A stretch of 5,741 nucleotides of DNA from DATFHX01 sp035247945 (GTDB taxonomy: Bacteria > Patescibacteriota > Saccharimonadia > Saccharimonadales > Saccharimonadaceae): positions 1-5,741 of the forward strand of contig DATFHX010000015.1 in assembly GCA_035247945.1 (NCBI GenBank), given 5' to 3'. How positions within the stretch are numbered: the first letter of the stretch is position 1; every line of letters starts with the position of its first letter. The notes below the pieces were generated by a model. That model saw only the letters and a program-made list of their open reading frames with translations. It had not been told where the DNA came from and did not search any database. The translations under genes and the position numbers were made by a program. This document shows positions 4,327-5,741 of the stretch, in pieces.

Positions 4327-5741
4327 ATGAGTTATCTCGCACGCTACAAGAATCTCAATACTGCCCAAAGACAAGCAGTCGATACAACACAAGGACCCGT
4401 CATGGTTATTGCGGGCCCAGGAACAGGCAAGACCGAACTCCTCAGCATGCGTGCTGCAAATATTCTCAGGCAATCGGACGTTCTTCCAGACAATATTCTT
4501 TGTCTTACATTTACAGAGAGTGGCGCGAGCGCGATGCGACAGCGCCTGGCGAGTATTATTGGAGCGGATGCGTACAGAGTTGCCATCCATACATTCCACA
4601 GCTTTGGAACAGAAGTGATCAATCAAAACGGTGAGTTCTTTTACCACGGGGCTCAGTTCCGACCCGCAGACGAACTCAGTAGCTACGAACTTTTACGTAC
4701 CATCTTCGACGGGCTCGATCACAAGAACCCGCTAGCAAGTCAAATGAATGGGGAATACACACATCTCGGTGACATCCTTACTATCATTTCAGAACTAAAG
4801 AGAGCAGGCCTCACGGGTGACGAACTACGAGCCGTACTCGATGCAAATGATGCCGCTATACAGGAGATTCAACCAGCACTGACCGTAGCTTTTGCAAATC
4901 GTCTTTCAAAAAAGGCCGTCGAGCATCTCGTACCTATCGTAGGCCAAGCTCGCAGTCTTGCCACTACTCAACCAATCGCAACTATCACTCCATTTTCAAC
5001 CATTCTCGCCGATAGTCTCGATCAGGCAATTCAAGCGTCACTTGACGACAATTCAACAAAACCACTCACGAGCTGGCGCAACCAGTGGATGAAGAAGAAT
5101 GAGACTGGTGATTTCATCCTCAAAGCGAACGAACGCGATGCAAAGCTACGCGCAGCAGCTGCAATTTACGATAAGTATCTTCTCGCAATGCACGAAGCGG
5201 CGCTTTATGATTTCGACGACATGATTCTCCGTGTAGTTCATGCAATGGAAATCTTTCCCGAACTCAAATACAACTTACAAGAACGCTATCAGTACATCAT
5301 GGTTGACGAGTTCCAAGACACCAATATGGCACAGATGCGCATTCTCTTCAGCCTCACCGACAACCCCGTTAATAACGGTAAGCCAAACATTATGGTGGTC
5401 GGTGACGATGACCAGGCGATCTACAGCTTCCAAGGTGCAGACGTGGGGAACATTCATGCATTTCGTAGCACCTTCCCCGACACATCGCTTATTGTTCTTA
5501 CCGATAATTACCGCTCCGCACCTGATGTACTGTCGTATGCACGATCCGTAATTATCCAGGGGAAAGATCGCCTTGAGGCAATAGATGTAGATTTAAACAA
5601 AACACTGAAGGCGTTCCAGTCAAAAACGAATGATACCGTGTCGCTCACTGAGCTCCCGACACGCCACGATGAGCATCGTAACCTCGTAGAGAGGATCAAA
5701 GCACAGATCGGTGAAGGACAATCGCCTGCATCAATTGCCGT
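4327..5741 (+). CDS. UvrD/Rep-family superfamily 1 DNA helicase, N-terminal part
   Basis: This is an ATP-driven 3'-5' DNA translocase/helicase of the UvrD/PcrA/Rep family, acting in DNA repair and replication. The frame is open for 471 codons and runs off the right edge, so the C-terminus is unseen. The start matches the family (LNTAQRQAV, a Q-motif-like sequence). Motifs in order: Walker A AGPGTGKT (29-36, Lys35), motif Ia LTFTESGA (60-67), TFHSFG (89-94), FDDM (296-299), Walker B VDEFQDTN (326-333, Glu328), motif III GDDDQAIYSFQGA (359-371) and motif IV LTDNYRS (391-397). All catalytic positions visible here are intact. The gap between TFHSFG and Walker B is about 100 residues longer than in E. 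coli UvrD (catalytic Glu221), so the 1B subdomain is enlarged. Whether a C-terminal nuclease domain is fused, as in some family members, cannot be seen. The ATG at 4327 follows the -10 box at the leaderless distance. The gene is divergent from the 122-aa orphan. Confidence 0.93.
   Translation, partial: MSYLARYKNLNTAQRQAVDTTQGPVMVIAGPGTGKTELLSMRAANILRQSDVLPDNILCLTFTESGASAMRQRLASIIGADAYRVAIHTFHSFGTEVINQNGEFFYHGAQFRPADELSSYELLRTIFDGLDHKNPLASQMNGEYTHLGDILTIISELKRAGLTGDELRAVLDANDAAIQEIQPALTVAFANRLSKKAVEHLVPIVGQARSLATTQPIATITPFSTILADSLDQAIQASLDDNSTKPLTSWRNQWMKKNETGDFILKANERDAKLRAAAAIYDKYLLAMHEAALYDFDDMILRVVHAMEIFPELKYNLQERYQYIMVDEFQDTNMAQMRILFSLTDNPVNNGKPNIMVVGDDDQAIYSFQGADVGNIHAFRSTFPDTSLIVLTDNYRSAPDVLSYARSVIIQGKDRLEAIDVDLNKTLKAFQSKTNDTVSLTELPTRHDEHRNLVERIKAQIGEGQSPASIA

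Noticed and set aside
4276..4647. Minus-strand frames opposite the helicase start
   Set aside because: They lie opposite clear helicase motifs (Walker A, Ia, TFHSFG) and have no start signals.
1..5741. CRISPR array, tRNA/rRNA gene, insertion sequence or attachment site
   Set aside because: No regularly spaced repeats, no cloverleaf-like segments with a T-loop signature, no transposase-like protein and no terminal repeats were seen on either strand by eye.

Overview
The window looks like a chromosomal stretch from a compact, gene-dense bacterium of the Patescibacteria/CPR type, most plausibly Candidatus Saccharibacteria (TM7). This is inference from gene style and not from a marker gene. The clues are a conserved methyltransferase with no Fe-S cysteines, a lone type IV prepilin-like protein, small coiled-coil and orphan proteins, a UvrD-family helicase with an enlarged middle region, and -10 boxes sitting directly on start codons. 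TGA serves as a normal stop for at least two genes, each followed closely by a terminator, so recoding of UGA is unlikely.

Layout, left to right. (1) 5-337(+): GC-rich small orphan gene, possibly cut at its 5' end, closed by a very strong hairpin terminator (351-400). (2) 445-1737(+): TrmA/RlmC/RlmD-family 23S rRNA uracil-5-methyltransferase. (3) 1777-2073(+): 98-aa coiled-coil protein. It converges on (4) 2131-2796(-), a type IV pilin/pseudopilin-like secreted protein, and a bidirectional terminator (2088-2120) lies between them. (5) 2831-3319(-): 162-aa protein of unknown function. (6) 3415-3756(-) and (7) 3866-4234(-): two more small orphan genes that look richer in G+C than their neighbours, each with its own promoter, a strong Shine-Dalgarno sequence and a hairpin terminator. 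(8) 4327 to the right edge (+): the N-terminal 471 residues of a UvrD/Rep superfamily 1 helicase, divergent from gene 7.

The most striking pattern is two expression styles in one short region. Five genes (rlmD, the coiled-coil gene, the pilin, the 162-aa gene and the helicase) have no Shine-Dalgarno sequence. Each has a TANNNT -10 box ending only 6-8 nt before the ATG, so their mRNAs should be leaderless. The two complete small orphan genes instead carry AAGGAGG exactly 4 nt before ATG, a leader of about 20-30 nt and a dedicated hairpin terminator. They look like self-contained single-gene cassettes slotted between conserved genes. No tRNA, rRNA, CRISPR array or insertion sequence was seen, and no gene-free stretch exceeds about 110 bases.
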